A stretch of DNA of 64,000 nt from Ricinus communis. Its lineage: Eukaryota; Streptophyta; Magnoliopsida; Malpighiales; Euphorbiaceae. The translations under genes and the position numbers were made by a program. Shown one piece after another: positions 43,577-55,798 of this stretch (position 1 is its first letter; each line of letters starts with the position of its first letter). The notes under the pieces are model-generated. The model was not told the origin of the DNA. It made no database searches and saw only the letters and a program-made list of their open reading frames with translations. Location of the stretch: contig NC_063264.1 in the NCBI RefSeq assembly GCF_019578655.1, positions 19,270,429 to 19,334,428 on the forward strand, in the 5' to 3' direction.

Positions 43577-44992
43577 TGATGTGCATAAAATACACACATC
43601 TAAATGGGGTTTTTAAGATTGATTTTATGGACATTTGGATGTGAATTGGTCCCAACACTCATCCTATACGTTTGTTTGTGTGCATTAGGTCCAAAAGAAG
43701 TCAAAGGATGATAAAGGGAAGAATTTGAGCATAATTGGATGCCGAAGCTGCCGAAACAAGCTAAGTACGAGCATGAGGAAGCTGAACATGGCCGTGTTGG
43801 TTTCAACACTGGTCGTGTTCCCAACACGGGAACCAACACGGCCGTGTTGGATGTCATCAAACATAAAAGAAAAATAAGTTCTTAGGGAGCACGGCCACAG
43901 AGAATAACACGGCTACCGTGTTGGCAGGCGACAGGAGGAATTAGTTAAAAGAAGGAAGAGAGGAAAGAAAGAAAAAGAGAGCGGGGAGAACTTCCCAAAC
44001 CCTAATTTTTCTTTTCCTAAGGGTTTTCTGAGCTGGAACCAAGGGAAAAGGAGACTTGGATCAAGGTTTCAATCGGATTCCCTTCAAGGATTGAAGATTG
44101 GGCGAGGTTCGTTGATTGGTTTTCAAATCGAGCAAGAGGAACAAGAATCGATTCAATTCGAGCAAAAGGATTTGGGGCTGTTTACTCTCATCCAAGGGTG
44201 TAATCGGGTTTTCTCTACCTTTACTCATTGTTGTAATTGAATTCTTGTGTATTTTGATAATGAACATGATTAGCTAGATTGATTAAATCCATTGGAATTT
44301 CTTTACTATGTTGGCTTAGTATTATTTTGTTGTATTGTTTGGGTTAGTTTTGTATTCTTCTTGCCTTCAGTATTAATAAGATAATGCATTGTTCATGAGA
44401 CGTTGTGAATTGTGTGTTTAGATTGCTTTGTGTGATTGAGAAGTCCATTTGGCAATTGAAATTTTGAATAGCAAGAACTGGTTAATAATCGCTTAGAGAT
44501 AAGGATAATTAACTAGCCGGATTAAGAATTAACAGAGCTTAATAGAGGCGGATCAAAGCTTAATGCTAATTTAAGAATCAATCGTTACGAAGAGATTCCA
44601 ACTTTAGGTTATTAGATTTAGGAATTCGGTTATCTCGAGAGAGAAACCGAAGTCGGTTAAGAATTCGTCCACGGGTAGCATAATTAGACTCACCAATCCT
44701 TTATCTTTTGTTTGATTGCCAACTAGTTTAGGTTCCCTTTGGGTTTGCTTTCTTGTCTTGGTTATTTTAGTTATATCAATTACTCCTGCATCTCCCTTAG
44801 AATTTAGATTGTAGCTATTAGTTAGTTTAGAAAGTATTCATCACTCATTTTAGGTTAATATAACAAAGAACAAAGGAGTAACTCTGGGCTTTCACTTTCC
44901 CGAGGAATACGATCTTGATACTCGCCATTAGTGCTAGACTGCATCGATAGGTACACTGCCTTAGATTGTAGCTAACATAATTTAGCGTATCA
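43577..44992 (+). repeat. Athila-like copy 1, 3' LTR
   Basis: The 1416-bp LTR starts TGATGTGCATAAAATACAC and ends GCGTATCA. It includes a GC-rich cluster of palindromic ACGGCCGT motifs (43790-43925), with a perfect 18-bp palindrome CCAACACGGCCGTGTTGG at 43833-43850. Confidence 0.85.
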
Positions 44993-45788
44993 ACCATATA
45001 CCCCAATAACTAATGAGTTATGATACGTATGGAATGCAAGAAAACACCCTTCAATCAAGATGATTCCAAAACCCAAGGATCTCCTCAAGTGAAGTTAGGG
45101 AAAACTAGTTCCAACAATGAAACTAGCACTTGAATTCAACTCCAAACGCCACAAACCAAGTATGATTTCATAAGTTAAGAATCAAACACAAGATTTGGTT
45201 AGAGAATGCCACAAACTAAAAATAGTTTGATCAGTTCAAAGTTTATGCAAGAACTTGAGCAAAAAAACACTCACAAAGAGCAAACAAAGATTATCATTCA
45301 TCTCTTCTATATTTACAGATGGATTTGGCTTTGATATTTATAGCCAAAACAAGACAAAGAAACCTAAATGGATGTCTTTTGAGCTTCCCCACGTTTTTTC
45401 CTTTAATTCCTCTTAAAACTCATTAAAAGTGGTTGTTTTTACATTGATGTCACTCATTTTGTAACTCCCAAATGACAACTAATTATGTGCATTTATTTGT
45501 AACTCCACACACAATACATATAACTCATACCTAATAAAATAATCCTTAATTAAATAAAGAAAAACTAAAACAATTACTTAAGCTAAAACCCAAAAGATAA
45601 GAACCCATATAAATATGAATTAAGCCCAAAGGCCTAATCATAGCCGAATGGCTTTTATTCTTCAAAATGGACTGAATGCTTCATTATAAGGTTGGACTCT
45701 TGTTTTCATGCATGAGTTGCATTTCCATTTTGGACCTTTTGGTTCATGCCTTTGCAATGTAATCTCATGGCAGCCTTGATTCATATCA
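44993..45788 (-). repeat. Gypsy LTR A, left end truncated
   Basis: Closely similar along its whole length to LTR D (57838-58657), ending in GATTCATATCA. The first 22 bp or so (TGATAGGAAATC...) present in LTR B are missing at the join with the Athila-like LTR. Confidence 0.8.
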
Positions 45789-45792
45789 TCAA

Positions 45793-46643
45793 TGATAGGA
45801 AATCATCATCTTAGCAACCATACACCCAAATAACTAATGAGTTATGATACATATGGAATCCAAGAAAACACCCTCCAATCAAAATGATTCCAAAACCCAA
45901 GGATCTCCTCAAGTGAAGTTAGGGAAAACCAGTTCTAACAATGAAACTAGCACTTGAATTCAACTCCAAACGCCACAAACCAAGTATAATTTGAAAAGTT
46001 AAGAATCAAACACAAGATTTTGGTTAGAGAACGCCACAGACTAAAAAATAGTTTGATAAGTTCAAAGTTCATGCAAGAACTTAAGCAAAAACACTCACAA
46101 AGAGCAATTAAAGATTATCATTCATCAATTCTATATTTATAAATGGATTTGGCTTTGATATTTATAGCCAAAAAAGACAAAGAAATGTAAATGGATGTCT
46201 TTTAAGCTTCCCTATGTTTTTCCCTTTCCCCTTAAAACTTATTAAAAGTGGTTGTTTTCTGTAACTCCCAAATGATGACTAATTATGTGCATCCATTTTA
46301 TAACTCCAAATTCTGACTAATTATGTGCATCCATTTTGTAACTTTAAATGACAACTTATCACACCATAACTTAAGAAAAACCTAATAAAAATGAAAATAA
46401 AAAAGGCTTCAAATGAATTTTATTGGACCTATGAGTTCAGCCCAAACTTATTGCACTAAATTGATGATTTTGGATCCTTTTTGCAATCCTAAATCTTGGG
46501 CTGAGCCTTGTTGTGTTTGAACACTCCAAATGTCTTTAATTAAGTCCAACAAAGCTTCTTACATCCTTTTGGACTTGGATCTTGTCATTAGACCTCCTTG
46601 AAAGCTTAAAGGATCATTTGTAATTCTTGTCTTTATTGCATCA
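45793..46643 (-). repeat. Gypsy LTR B (3' LTR of Gypsy-C)
   Basis: Starts TGATAGGAAATCATCATC on the plus strand, four bases after LTR A ends. For about 580 bp it is similar to LTRs A and D, then diverges, ending TATTGCATCA. The Gypsy-C polyprotein reads into its right end. Confidence 0.75.
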
Positions 46644-47578
46644 TTCCCTCTTTCCTCGTAAGGATTCGTCCTCGAATCAGCCTCATTGTCAACTTCATCA
46701 CCTACATCAAATAAAGAAAGATCAGCAACATTAAAAGAAGCACTCACATTGCCATACTCACTTGGCAAAACTATCTTATAGGCATTGTCATTAATTCTTT
46801 TAAGGACTTGGAATGGCCCATCCCCTCTTGGCACTAATTAAGCCTTCCTTTGGCTCAATAATCTTTCCTTTCTTAAATGTACCCAAACCTAGTCACCCGG
46901 CTCAAATAAAACTTTCTTTCTCCCCTTATTGTGTTGCTTTTGATATTGTTGATTTCTTTTCTCTATTTGAGCATGCACTTTCTCATGTAAGCTTTTAACA
47001 AATTCAGCTTTTTGCTTGCCTTTAAAATTAGCCTTATCAATGGGTAATGGCAGTAAATCCATAGGAGCTAATGGATTGAACCCATATACAATCTCAAAAG
47101 ATGAACAATTTGTTGCACTATGAATACTCCTATTATATGCAAACTCAACACGTGGCAAACATTCTTCCCAATTCTTCAAATTTCTTTGAATTATTGCCCT
47201 CAATAGTTGTGAGAGAGTCTTATTAACCACCTCTGTTTGTCCATCCGTTTGTAGATGACAAGTTGCTGAGAATAGAAGCTTTGTTTCCAACTTGCTCCAA
47301 AGTGTCTTCCAAAAGTGGCCAAGGAACTTGACATCTCTATCACTGACAATTGTCCTTGGAACCCCATGCAATCTTACAATTTCTTTAAAGAACAACCCCA
47401 CGATATGAGTTGCATCATTTGTCTTGTGGCATGGAATGAAATGTGCCATTTTGTTAAACCTGTCAACAACAATAAAAATAGAATCTTTCCCTCCCCTTGA
47501 CCTAGGTAATCCTAGAACAAAGTCCATAGAAATGTCTACCGAAGGTTCATTAGGTATGGGAAGTGGAGTATACAACCC
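46559..47578 (-). pseudogene. Gypsy-C integrase C-terminal half
   Basis: Block 47575-46889 on the minus strand holds the integrase core after the zinc finger: [33 protein letters not shown] and [14 protein letters not shown], then [12 protein letters not shown]. Block 46834-46559 follows in the same frame with the GPF motif (PRGDGPFQVL), FNVADLSLFD and a C-terminus GLMTRSKSKRM. Stops near 46840-46890 separate them. The last 28 codons or so lie within LTR B. The upstream half is at 54264 onwards, beyond the nested Gypsy-B. Confidence 0.85.
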
Positions 47579-47583
47579 ATGAG

Positions 47584-48348
47584 TGATGTGAATCCGAGTT
47601 CAAAGCTTAAAGAGATCCAAGATCCATTAATAGTACAAGAAGGCCCAATCACAAGGTCCAAATCCAAGAAGCTTCAAGAAGCCATATTAGGTTTAAATAG
47701 GGACATTTGGAAAGCCCAAGAATTTCAACCCAATAAGGCATCCATGGAGGCCCAAGGAATAATATTTAACTTGTTTTTGTGTTAATAACAATTAGGGTTA
47801 CATGTAGCCACCATATACAAGTTAATGGGGTAATTAATACCAAGTAATAGTTACTAATACGGGTAGTGGTTACTAAGGCCATTTAAGAGTAAAAGTAATC
47901 CTATGTGTGTGAGTCTATTTTAGTAGTGTGTGCATGGACTTGTACTCTATATAAACAAGTCCTTTTTCTTTCTTTGGAGAGATTGAATTTGATATATGAT
48001 CTATAACTTTGTTTGAGTTTTATTGTGAGGAATTTTGTCTTTAATTTCTTGCTTGAACTTTGTGACTTATCAAGCTTTATTCTAGCTTGTGGTGTCAAAA
48101 TCTAAATCTTTATTTTCTTGTTATTTATCAAACTTTCTTGTTTGCGGCATAAGAGGAAATTCAAAGTCTATCTTAGTATCTTTATCCTTGTTGGTAAAGG
48201 GGTTAAGTAGCATCCATCTTCTTACTTCAATCTTTGAACGATCCGAATTTGTGGATTAAATTGGTAATTTCTAGTTTTCTTCTAATTCAACTTATCATAG
48301 TATTTTTGCTACTGGGGAGTTAATTGATGAAACCTACAATTCCTATCA
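47584..48348 (+). repeat. Gypsy-B 5' LTR
   Basis: TGATGTGAATCC to AATTCCTATCA, 765 bp, with TATA-like CTCTATATAAACAAG near 47945. Followed by TAAG and the PBS TGGTATCAGAGCAT (48353-48366) for initiator tRNA-Met. Confidence 0.92.
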
Positions 48349-49023
48349 TAAGTGGTATCAGAGCATTGGCTCAAGATTGAGGTTTGCGTATCCAAAACTC
48401 TCTTTTGATTCTCAATATCTTGTGTTCATCTTATATTTTGCACCTTTTGCCATCTATTGTTCTTGTTATTATTATTTTTTTATCTTTATTCTTCTTATCT
48501 CAAGATTTTGTTTGGATATATAAAAAAAAAAAAACAAAGAAGAAATTCATCCATAAAAAAAAATTTATTATCTTTGATATTCTTGTGTTAGATCTCAAAT
48601 TATATAAAAAAAAGAAAAAGAAATTGACTCTTCATATTCCATTGAGATCTATCTTTACAATTTTATCTCTTTGTGTTCTTTGATGATCTATCTTTATTTT
48701 TCATTTCTATTAGCCTATTTGCTACAAATTGTTCATTTCTTTAAGCCTATCTTATTATTTTCTTGTTAGCCTACCTTATTTTTTTTATTTATCATTGATT
48801 ACTACATTCTTAAAATTTTGTTTGATTGTGAAACTTAGTTCATCTAAGAAATCAAAAGGCAAATTTGAGAGGTAAAAGGCAAGAGTGTGAGATCATTAGA
48901 AAAAAAGCCAAAATTAAGTATAAACACGAGTGGTATACATCAATTTTGAGTGAAACACGTGAGGGAGTGTTGTGAGATTGTTTCTTTCTATTTTCTTTTG
49001 TTAAAATTTTAGGTTTTACAATC

Positions 49024-50262
49024 ATGTCAAAAGACACAAGTTCTTCTTCTACAAATGATCATGTGATTCAAGCTATGCAACAACAATTTGAAAGAATGTT
49101 TAATATGATGGCGGGAGTCAATGGAAAATTGGAGAGGCATGATGGCATCCTTAACCAATTACAAGGAGAGCCTAGACGAAGGAGACGTCCACCAATTGAC
49201 CAAGAGGACTATGAAGGAGAGGATGTTTTGGATGATGATCAAGTCACCTTGGTAGGATAACAAATCAATCCTAGGAGACAAGCTAGGAGAGGACATCCAA
49301 ATGATGATGTTGATCATAACCTTGGAAGCATCAAAATGAAGATTCCTTCATTCCAAGGAAGAAATCATATAGATGTGTACCTTAAATGGGAGCGGAAAGT
49401 GGAACTCATCTTCGAATGTCATAATTATTCGGAGGAGAAAAAGGTAAAACTTGTCGCTATTGAGTTTAGTGATTATGCAATTGTTTGGTGGGATCAATTT
49501 TGCAAGGAAAGACGTAGAAATGGAGAAAGACCCGTTGAGTCTTGGAGGAAAATGAAGCAAATCATGAGAAAGAAGTTTGTTCCAAGCCACTACTATAGAG
49601 AGCTTCATCAAAGGTTACGAACTCTAAATCAAGGAACCATGAGTATGGAGGAGTATCACAAAGAAATGGAGAAGGCTATGATTAGAGCAAATATGGTAGA
49701 AGATTGTGGAGCTACCATGGCAAGGTTCTTGAGAGGGCTAAACAAAAACATTGCTGATGTTGTTGATTTGCAACATTATGTGGAGATCAAAGATATGGTG
49801 AATTTGGCCATGAAAGTGGAAAGGCAATTGAAAAGAAAGAGGTATGATTCTAAACCAAATATGGGTTCTTCTTCTTCTTGGAAAACTTCTTGGGGGAAAA
49901 AGGATGATAAACCTTTTACTAAGTCAAAAGTGGAAGAAACTAAACCTAAAATTGACTTGGGTAATAAGGGAAAGGGTGAGAATCAACCAAGCCAAACTAA
50001 GGGAATCAAATGTTTTAAGTGTTTGGGTCATGGGCACATTGCTAGGCAATGTCCAAATAAGAAAGCTATGATTCTAAGGGATGGTGATATTGAGTCGGAG
50101 AGTGAGGGGGATAGTGATGATGATATGCCTTCTTTAGAAGATTGTAGTGAAGTTGAATGTGCTAAGGGAGATAATCTTGTTGTTCAAAGAACATTGAGTT
50201 TGCAAAATAAATATGATGTCCATAGGGAGCAAAGGGAAATTTGTTTCATACTCATTATTTGA
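49024..50262 (+). pseudogene. Gypsy-B Gag
   Basis: ATG at 49024 (MSKDTSSSSTNDHVIQAMQQ). One TAA at 49258-49260 splits the frame, which resumes to 50262. The retrotransposon Gag domain spans 49336-49810 (WERKVELIFECHNYSEEKKV, then FVPSHYYRELHQRLRTLNQG), and a zinc knuckle CFKCLGHGHIARQC lies at 50011-50052. A frameshift near 50235 precedes the protease. Confidence 0.85.
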
Positions 50263-50620
50263 TTTCTAATAAGTTGTGCAACATGATTGTGGACAGTGGA
50301 AGTTGTACCAATGTAGCAAGCACTTTGCTAGTGGAGAAATTGAAGTTGCCTACTACCAAGCACCCAAGACCATACAAGTTGCAATGGCTTAATGAAAGTG
50401 GAGTTGTAAAGGTAAATAAGCAAGTTTTAATTTCTTTTCAAATTGGTAGATATAACGATGAGGTGTTGTGTGATGTGTTACCAATGTTGGCCGGACACAT
50501 GTTGTTGGGGAGACCTTAGCAATATGATAGAAGGGCTAGTCATGATGGATTCAAAAATATGTATACTTTGACTATGGATGGAAAAAGGTTTAACCTTGGA
50601 CCATTAACTCCAAAATAGAT
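50241..50620 (+). pseudogene. Gypsy-B protease
   Basis: NMIVDSGSCTNVASTLLVEK carries the intact DSG catalytic motif, and AGHMLLGRP is the conserved end of the domain. A stop at 50517-50519 (Trp expected) interrupts it. Confidence 0.8.
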
Positions 50621-50633
50621 TTTTGAAGACCAA

Positions 50634-51980
50634 ATGCGCATCAAGCAACAATATGAAGAAATGGGTTCTTCATTGGGAAATTCTTTGGGAAGGGAAACCT
50701 TTGAGAGTAAAGAAAAAGGTGAGATGAGTGAACCTAAAAATTCCAATTCTCTTGACCAAAATGGGAAACACATGGTGAGAGAAAATAAGGAAGGTTCAAA
50801 TGAAAGAAAAATGAGTGTTTATGCAAAAATGAGTAATGTGAAGGAAGCTATGCTTTTGAGGCAACACATGCTTGTACTTATGTACAAGGAGATTTTGCAT
50901 ATTTCTAATGAAATAACCAATTGTTTACCTAGTGTTGTTGTTGATCTTTTGCAGGTTTATGAAGATTTATTTCTGGAAGAAATCCCAAATGGTTTGCCAC
51001 CTAAAAGAGGCATTGAGCACCAAATTGATTTAATACCCGGAGCAAGTATTCCAAATAGACCAGCATATAGATGTAATCCGTAGGAGACCAAGGAAATCGA
51101 AAAGCAAATGAGTGAGCTTATGGAGAAGGGTTATGTTTGTGAAAGCATGAGTCCATGTGCTGTACCCGTCTTGTTAATGCCTAAGAAAGATGGAACTTGG
51201 AGGATGTGTGTTGATTGTCGTGCCATCAACAAAATCACGGTGAAGTATAGACATCCCATTCCTAGGCTAGATGACATGTTGGATGAATTGCATGGATCAT
51301 ATTTGTTTTCAAAAATTGATTTAAAATCTGATTATCATCAAATTAGAATGAGAGAAGGTGATGAATGGAAAACAGCTTTTAAAACTAAACATGGTTTATA
51401 TGAGTGGTTAGTAATGCCTTTTGGTTTAACTAATGCACCAAGCACTTTCAAGAGATTGATGAATCATGTTTTAAGAGCATTCATAGGCAAATTTGTTGTT
51501 GTCTATTTTGATGATATCTTGGTTTATAGCAAAAATTTAGATGAGCATGTACAACATTTGACTTGTGTTTTTGATGTGCTTAGAGAAGAGAAGTTGTATG
51601 CTAATCTAAAAAAAATATTGTTTCTGCACTAATGAAATTACTTTTCTTGGATACATTGTCAATGACAAGGGCATTCATGTTGATCAAGAAAAGGTAAAAG
51701 TAATTAGAGAATGGCCAACACCCACAAGTGTAAGTGATGTAAGAAGCTTTCATGGTTTAGCTAGCTTTTATAGAAGGTTCATTAAGAATTTTTCTACCAT
51801 AGCTGCACCTTTAACTGAATGCATCAAAAAGAATGTTGGTTTTAAGTGGGGAATTGAATAAGATGAGGCTTTTAACCTGCTAAAAGACAAATTAAGTTCT
51901 GCACCCTTGTTATCTTTGCCAAATTTACTAAAGCTTTTGAGATTGAGTGTGATGCAAGTGGTATAGGTATTGGAGGAGTT
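50634..51980 (+). pseudogene. Gypsy-B reverse transcriptase
   Basis: A linker (50634-51083) is followed by the RT from 51108: [50 protein letters not shown] and an intact [10 protein letters not shown]. There is a TAG at 51081-51083. A frameshift near 51610 shifts the thumb ([31 protein letters not shown]) into another frame, which has further stops. Confidence 0.85.
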
Positions 51981-52250
51981 TTGATGCAAGAAGGCAAGCC
52001 CATAGAATTATTTAGCGAAAAGCTAAGTGGAGCAAGTCTAAACTACCCTATATATGACAAGGAGTTCTATGCATTGTATCTCAAAGGACAAGGAAAGCTC
52101 AACAAGAGACATGCAAAATGGGTGGAATTCATTGAATCCTTTCCGTACATCATTAAGTACAAGCAAGGGAAAGAAAATATGGTGGCCGATGCATTGTCAA
52201 GAAGGTATGCCTTGATCTCTAAACTTGATGCAAAATTATTAGGATTTGAA
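51900..52250 (+). pseudogene. Gypsy-B RNase H with internal deletion
   Basis: [20 protein letters not shown] is followed by [20 protein letters not shown]. In Gypsy-C, about 27 residues lie between KEFYTLV and YLKGQGK (HTDHESLK and its context); in Gypsy-B they are missing without loss of frame. ADALSRRY closes the domain. RNase H activity would be lost. Confidence 0.75.
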
Positions 52251-53500
52251 TACATCAAAGGTCTTTATTCTAATGATCTTGATTTTGCTAATGTTTATGG
52301 GGTATGTGAGAAAGGGGGTTTTGATAAGTTCTATAAGTTTGATGGTTTTCTTTTTCGAGAAAACAAATTGTGTGTGCCACAAAGTTCTTTGAGAGAGTTA
52401 CTTGTGAGAGAGGCACATAGTGGAGGTTTAATGGGACATTTTGGGATTAAGAAAACTTTGGATGTGTTGGGTGACCATTTCTTTTGGCCACACATGAAAA
52501 GGGATGTTGAGAGAATTTGTGAGAAATGCATTACTTGCAAACAAGCCAAATCCAAAGCAATGCCTCATGGTTTATATACACCTCTTCCCATACCAAATGA
52601 ACCTTGGGTAGACATTTTTATAGACTTTGTTTTAGGATTACCTAGGTCCAAGGGAGGGAGAGATTCTATTTTTGTTGTTGTGGACAGGTTTAGAAAAATG
52701 GCACATTTCATTTCATGTCACAAGATGGATGATGCAACCTATATCGCCAATCTATTCTTCAAGGAGATTGTAAGGCTACATGGAGTGCCAAGGACCATTG
52801 TGAGTGATAGGGATGTCAAATTCCTAAGTCACTTTTAGAAGACTCTTTGGGAAAAGATGGGGACAAAGCTTTTGTATTCTACAACTTGTCATCCACAAAC
52901 GGATGGACAAACGGAGGTGGTCAATAGGACACTTTCAACACTTTTGAGGGCTGTCATCCAAAGAAATCTGAAGAATTGGGAAGAATGTTTACCACATGTG
53001 GAATTTGCTTACAATAGGAGTGTGCATGGTTCAACAAATTGCTCACCCTTTGAAGTTGTGTATGGATTCAATCCATTGACTCCATTAGATTTGCTACCAT
53101 TGCCATTGGACAAAGCTAATTTAGAGGGGAAACAAAAAGCTGAGTTCGTTAAGAATTTGCATGAGAAGGTGCGTGCAAACATTAAGAAGAAGACACTTCA
53201 ATATGAAAAGCAACACAACAAAGGGAGGAAGCAAGTCATTTTTGAGCCCGGAGATTGGGTGTGGGTGCACTTGAGGAAGGAAAGATTTCCTAACTAAAGG
53301 AAATCAAAGCTTATGCCAAGAGGAGATGGTCCTTTTAGAGTGCTTTAACACATCAACAACAATGCCTACAAGCTAGAACTTCTAAGCGAGTATGGCAATG
53401 TTAGTGCTACTTTCAATGTTAGTGACTTGTCTTTGTTCGATGTAGGTGATGAAGATGATGGAGCTAATTTGCTGACAAATCCTTTTGAAGAAATGGGGAA
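52250..53500 (+). pseudogene. Gypsy-B integrase and C-terminal GPF module
   Basis: The zinc finger ([32 protein letters not shown]) and core ([30 protein letters not shown]) run to a TAG at 52836-52838. The rest of the core ([36 protein letters not shown]) follows at 52857-53297, and the GPF module with GDGPFRVL after stops near 53300-53350. The terminal frame (53427-53612, ending GPITRSNPRSF) reads across the LTR start at 53501. Confidence 0.85.
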
Positions 53501-54263
53501 TGATGTGAATCCAAGTTCAAAGCTTAAAGAGATCCAAGATCCATTAATAGTACAAGAAGGCCCAATCACAAGGTCCAATCCAAGAAGCTTCAAGAAGCCA
53601 TATTGGGTTTAATTAGGGACATCTGGAAAGCCCAAGAATTTCAACCCAATAAGGCATCCATGGAGGCCCAAGGAATAATATTTAACTTGTTTTATGTTAA
53701 TAACAATTAGGGTTACATGTAGCCACCATATGCAAGTTAATGGGGTAATTAATACCAAGTAATAGTTATTAATGTGGGCAGTGGTTACTAAGGACATTTA
53801 AGAGTAAAAGTAATCCTGTGTGAGTGAGTCTATTTTAGCAGTGTATGCATGGACTTGTACTCTATATAAACAAGTCCTTTTTCTTTCTTTGGAGAGATTG
53901 AATTTGATATATGAATTATAACTTTGTTTGAGTTTTATTGTGAGGAATCTTGTCTTTAATTTCTTGCTTCAACTTTGTGACTTATCAAGCTTTATTCTAG
54001 CTTGTGGTGTCAAAATCTAAATCTTTGTTTTCTTGTTATTTATCAAACTTTCTTATTTGTGGCATAAGAGGAAATTCAAAGTCTATCTTAGTATCTTTAT
54101 CCTTGTTGGTAAAGGGGTTAAATAGTATCCATCTTCTTACTTCAATCTTTGAACGATCTGAATTTGTGGATTAAATTGGTAATATCTAGTTTTCTTCTAA
54201 TTCAACTTATCATAGTATTTTTGCTATTGGGGAGCTAATTGATGAAACCTACAATTCCTATCA
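53501..54263 (+). repeat. Gypsy-B 3' LTR
   Basis: 763 bp from TGATGTGAATCC to AATTCCTATCA, about 96% identical by eye to the 5' LTR, with the same TATA-like motif near 53862. Confidence 0.92.
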
Positions 54264-55798
54264 AGGAGGCATCACTTTAGATTTAGCTTGTTTACAAGTG
54301 ATGCATCTCTCACATATTTTTTTGAACATCTCTTTTCATTTGTGGCCAAAAGAAATGATTTTCTAAAACATCTAAAGACTTTCTCACACCAAAGTGCCCC
54401 ATCAAACCCCCACCATGTGCCTCCCTCACAAGCAACTCACTTAAAGAAGATTGAGGTACGCATAACTTATTTTCTTTAAAAAGAAAACCATCATGTCTAT
54501 AGAACTTGTCAAACCCCTCTCTATCACATGCCTCATATACATTAGCAAAATCATGGTCTGAATTATATAATTCCTTAATGAACCCAATAATTTTACATCA
54601 AGTGTAGAAATTAGAGCATACCTTCTAGATCGAGCATCGGCAACAACATTCTCTAGCTTCCCTTGTCCTTTGAGATATTTCAAAGACTCGTGGTCGGTGT
54701 GTATAATGAATTCTTTATACCAAAGATAGTGTTGTCATGTCTCTAAAACTCTTACCAAAGTATAAAACTCTTTGTCATAAGTTGGGTAGTTTAGACTTGC
54801 TCCACTTAGCTTCTCACTAAAGAACGCAATTGGTCTTCCTTCTTGCATCAAGACTCCACCAATACCTATTCCACTTACATCACACTCAACCTCAAAGGTT
54901 TTAGCAAAGTCAGGCAAAGCAAGTAAAGGTGCTGAACTAAGTTTGTCTTTAGCAACTTAAAAGTATCATCTTGTTCTTTTCCCTACTTGAAACCTACATT
55001 CTTTTTAATGCATTCAATTAAAGGTGCAGCAATTGTAGAGAAATCCTTAATAAATCTCCTATAAAAGCTAGCAAGACCATGAAAACTCCTAACATCATGC
55101 ACACTAGTAGGTTTTGTCCACTCTTTAATTACTTTTACTTTTTCTTGATCAACATGAATTCTCTTGTCATTAATGATATATCTAAGAAAAATAATTTCAT
55201 TAGTGCAAAAAGTGCATTTCTTAAGATTAGCATATAATGTCTCTTGCCTTAACACATCAAAAACCAGCTTTAAATGTATTACATGCTCATCTAAAGATTT
55301 GTTGTACACAAGAATATCATCAAAATAAACCACTACAAACTTTCCAATGAAAGTACGCAAAACATGATTCATCAATCGCATAAAAGTACTTGGAGCATTA
55401 ATTAAACCAAACGGCATGACTAGCCACTCATATAATCCATGTTTTGTTTTGAAAGCGGTTTTCCATTCATCACCCTCATGCATTCTTATTTGATGAAATC
55501 CAGATTTTAAATCTACTTTAGAAAACACATAAGCACCATGCAATTCATCCAACATGTCATCTAGCCTAGGTATAGGATGGCGATACTTTACCGTTATTTT
55601 GTTGACGGTGCGACAATCAACACACATCCTCCACGAACCATCTTTCTTGGGCACTAAAATTACAGGAACTGCGCAAGGACTCATGCTTTCTCTTATGTAC
55701 ACAAGCTCACTCACTTGCCTTTGGATTTCTTTTGTCTCCTCGGGGTTGCATCTGTATGCTGGCCTATTTGGTATGCTTGCACTCGGAATGAAATCAAT
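54264..55798 (-). pseudogene. Gypsy-C reverse transcriptase, RNase H and integrase N-terminus
   Basis: Read on the minus strand, the RT block 55714-54983 shows [32 protein letters not shown] and an intact [11 protein letters not shown]. RNase H follows in another frame (54917-54735: [20 protein letters not shown]; then [20 protein letters not shown] after stops), and it retains the segment deleted in Gypsy-B. The integrase zinc-finger part runs down to 54264, where Gypsy-B is inserted. In RNase H the usual CDASG is CDVSG. Confidence 0.85.

Larger units (their letters stand above)
40049..44992 (+). mobile_element. Athila-like non-autonomous Ty3/gypsy element, copy 1
   Basis: A partial 5' LTR (40049-40555) is followed by a PBS, a Gag-like frame, a long non-coding part and a complete 3' LTR (43577-44992). 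There is no protease, RT or integrase. The tRNA-Asp primer site, the Gag remnant and the AAGTGTGGGG tracts place it near the Athila lineage. Confidence 0.8.
47584..54263 (+). mobile_element. Gypsy-B, full-length Ty3/gypsy element nested in Gypsy-C
   Basis: Two LTRs (47584-48348 and 53501-54263) flank a PBS, Gag, protease, RT, RNase H and integrase on the plus strand. Flanking 5-mers ATGAG (47579-47583) and AGGAG (54264-54268) differ at one position, and the surrounding Gypsy-C sequence is continuous across the insertion. Counting by eye gives about 30 differences between the LTRs (about 4%). The coding region has several stops and frameshifts. Confidence 0.92.

Noticed and set aside
44061..44267. 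Minus-strand 68-codon frame in the Athila-like LTR
   Set aside because: Lies within a non-coding LTR and is not preserved in copy 2.
48384..48683. A 99-codon frame in the Gypsy-B leader
   Set aside because: Low-complexity T/A and lysine-rich sequence between PBS and Gag with no conserved motif.
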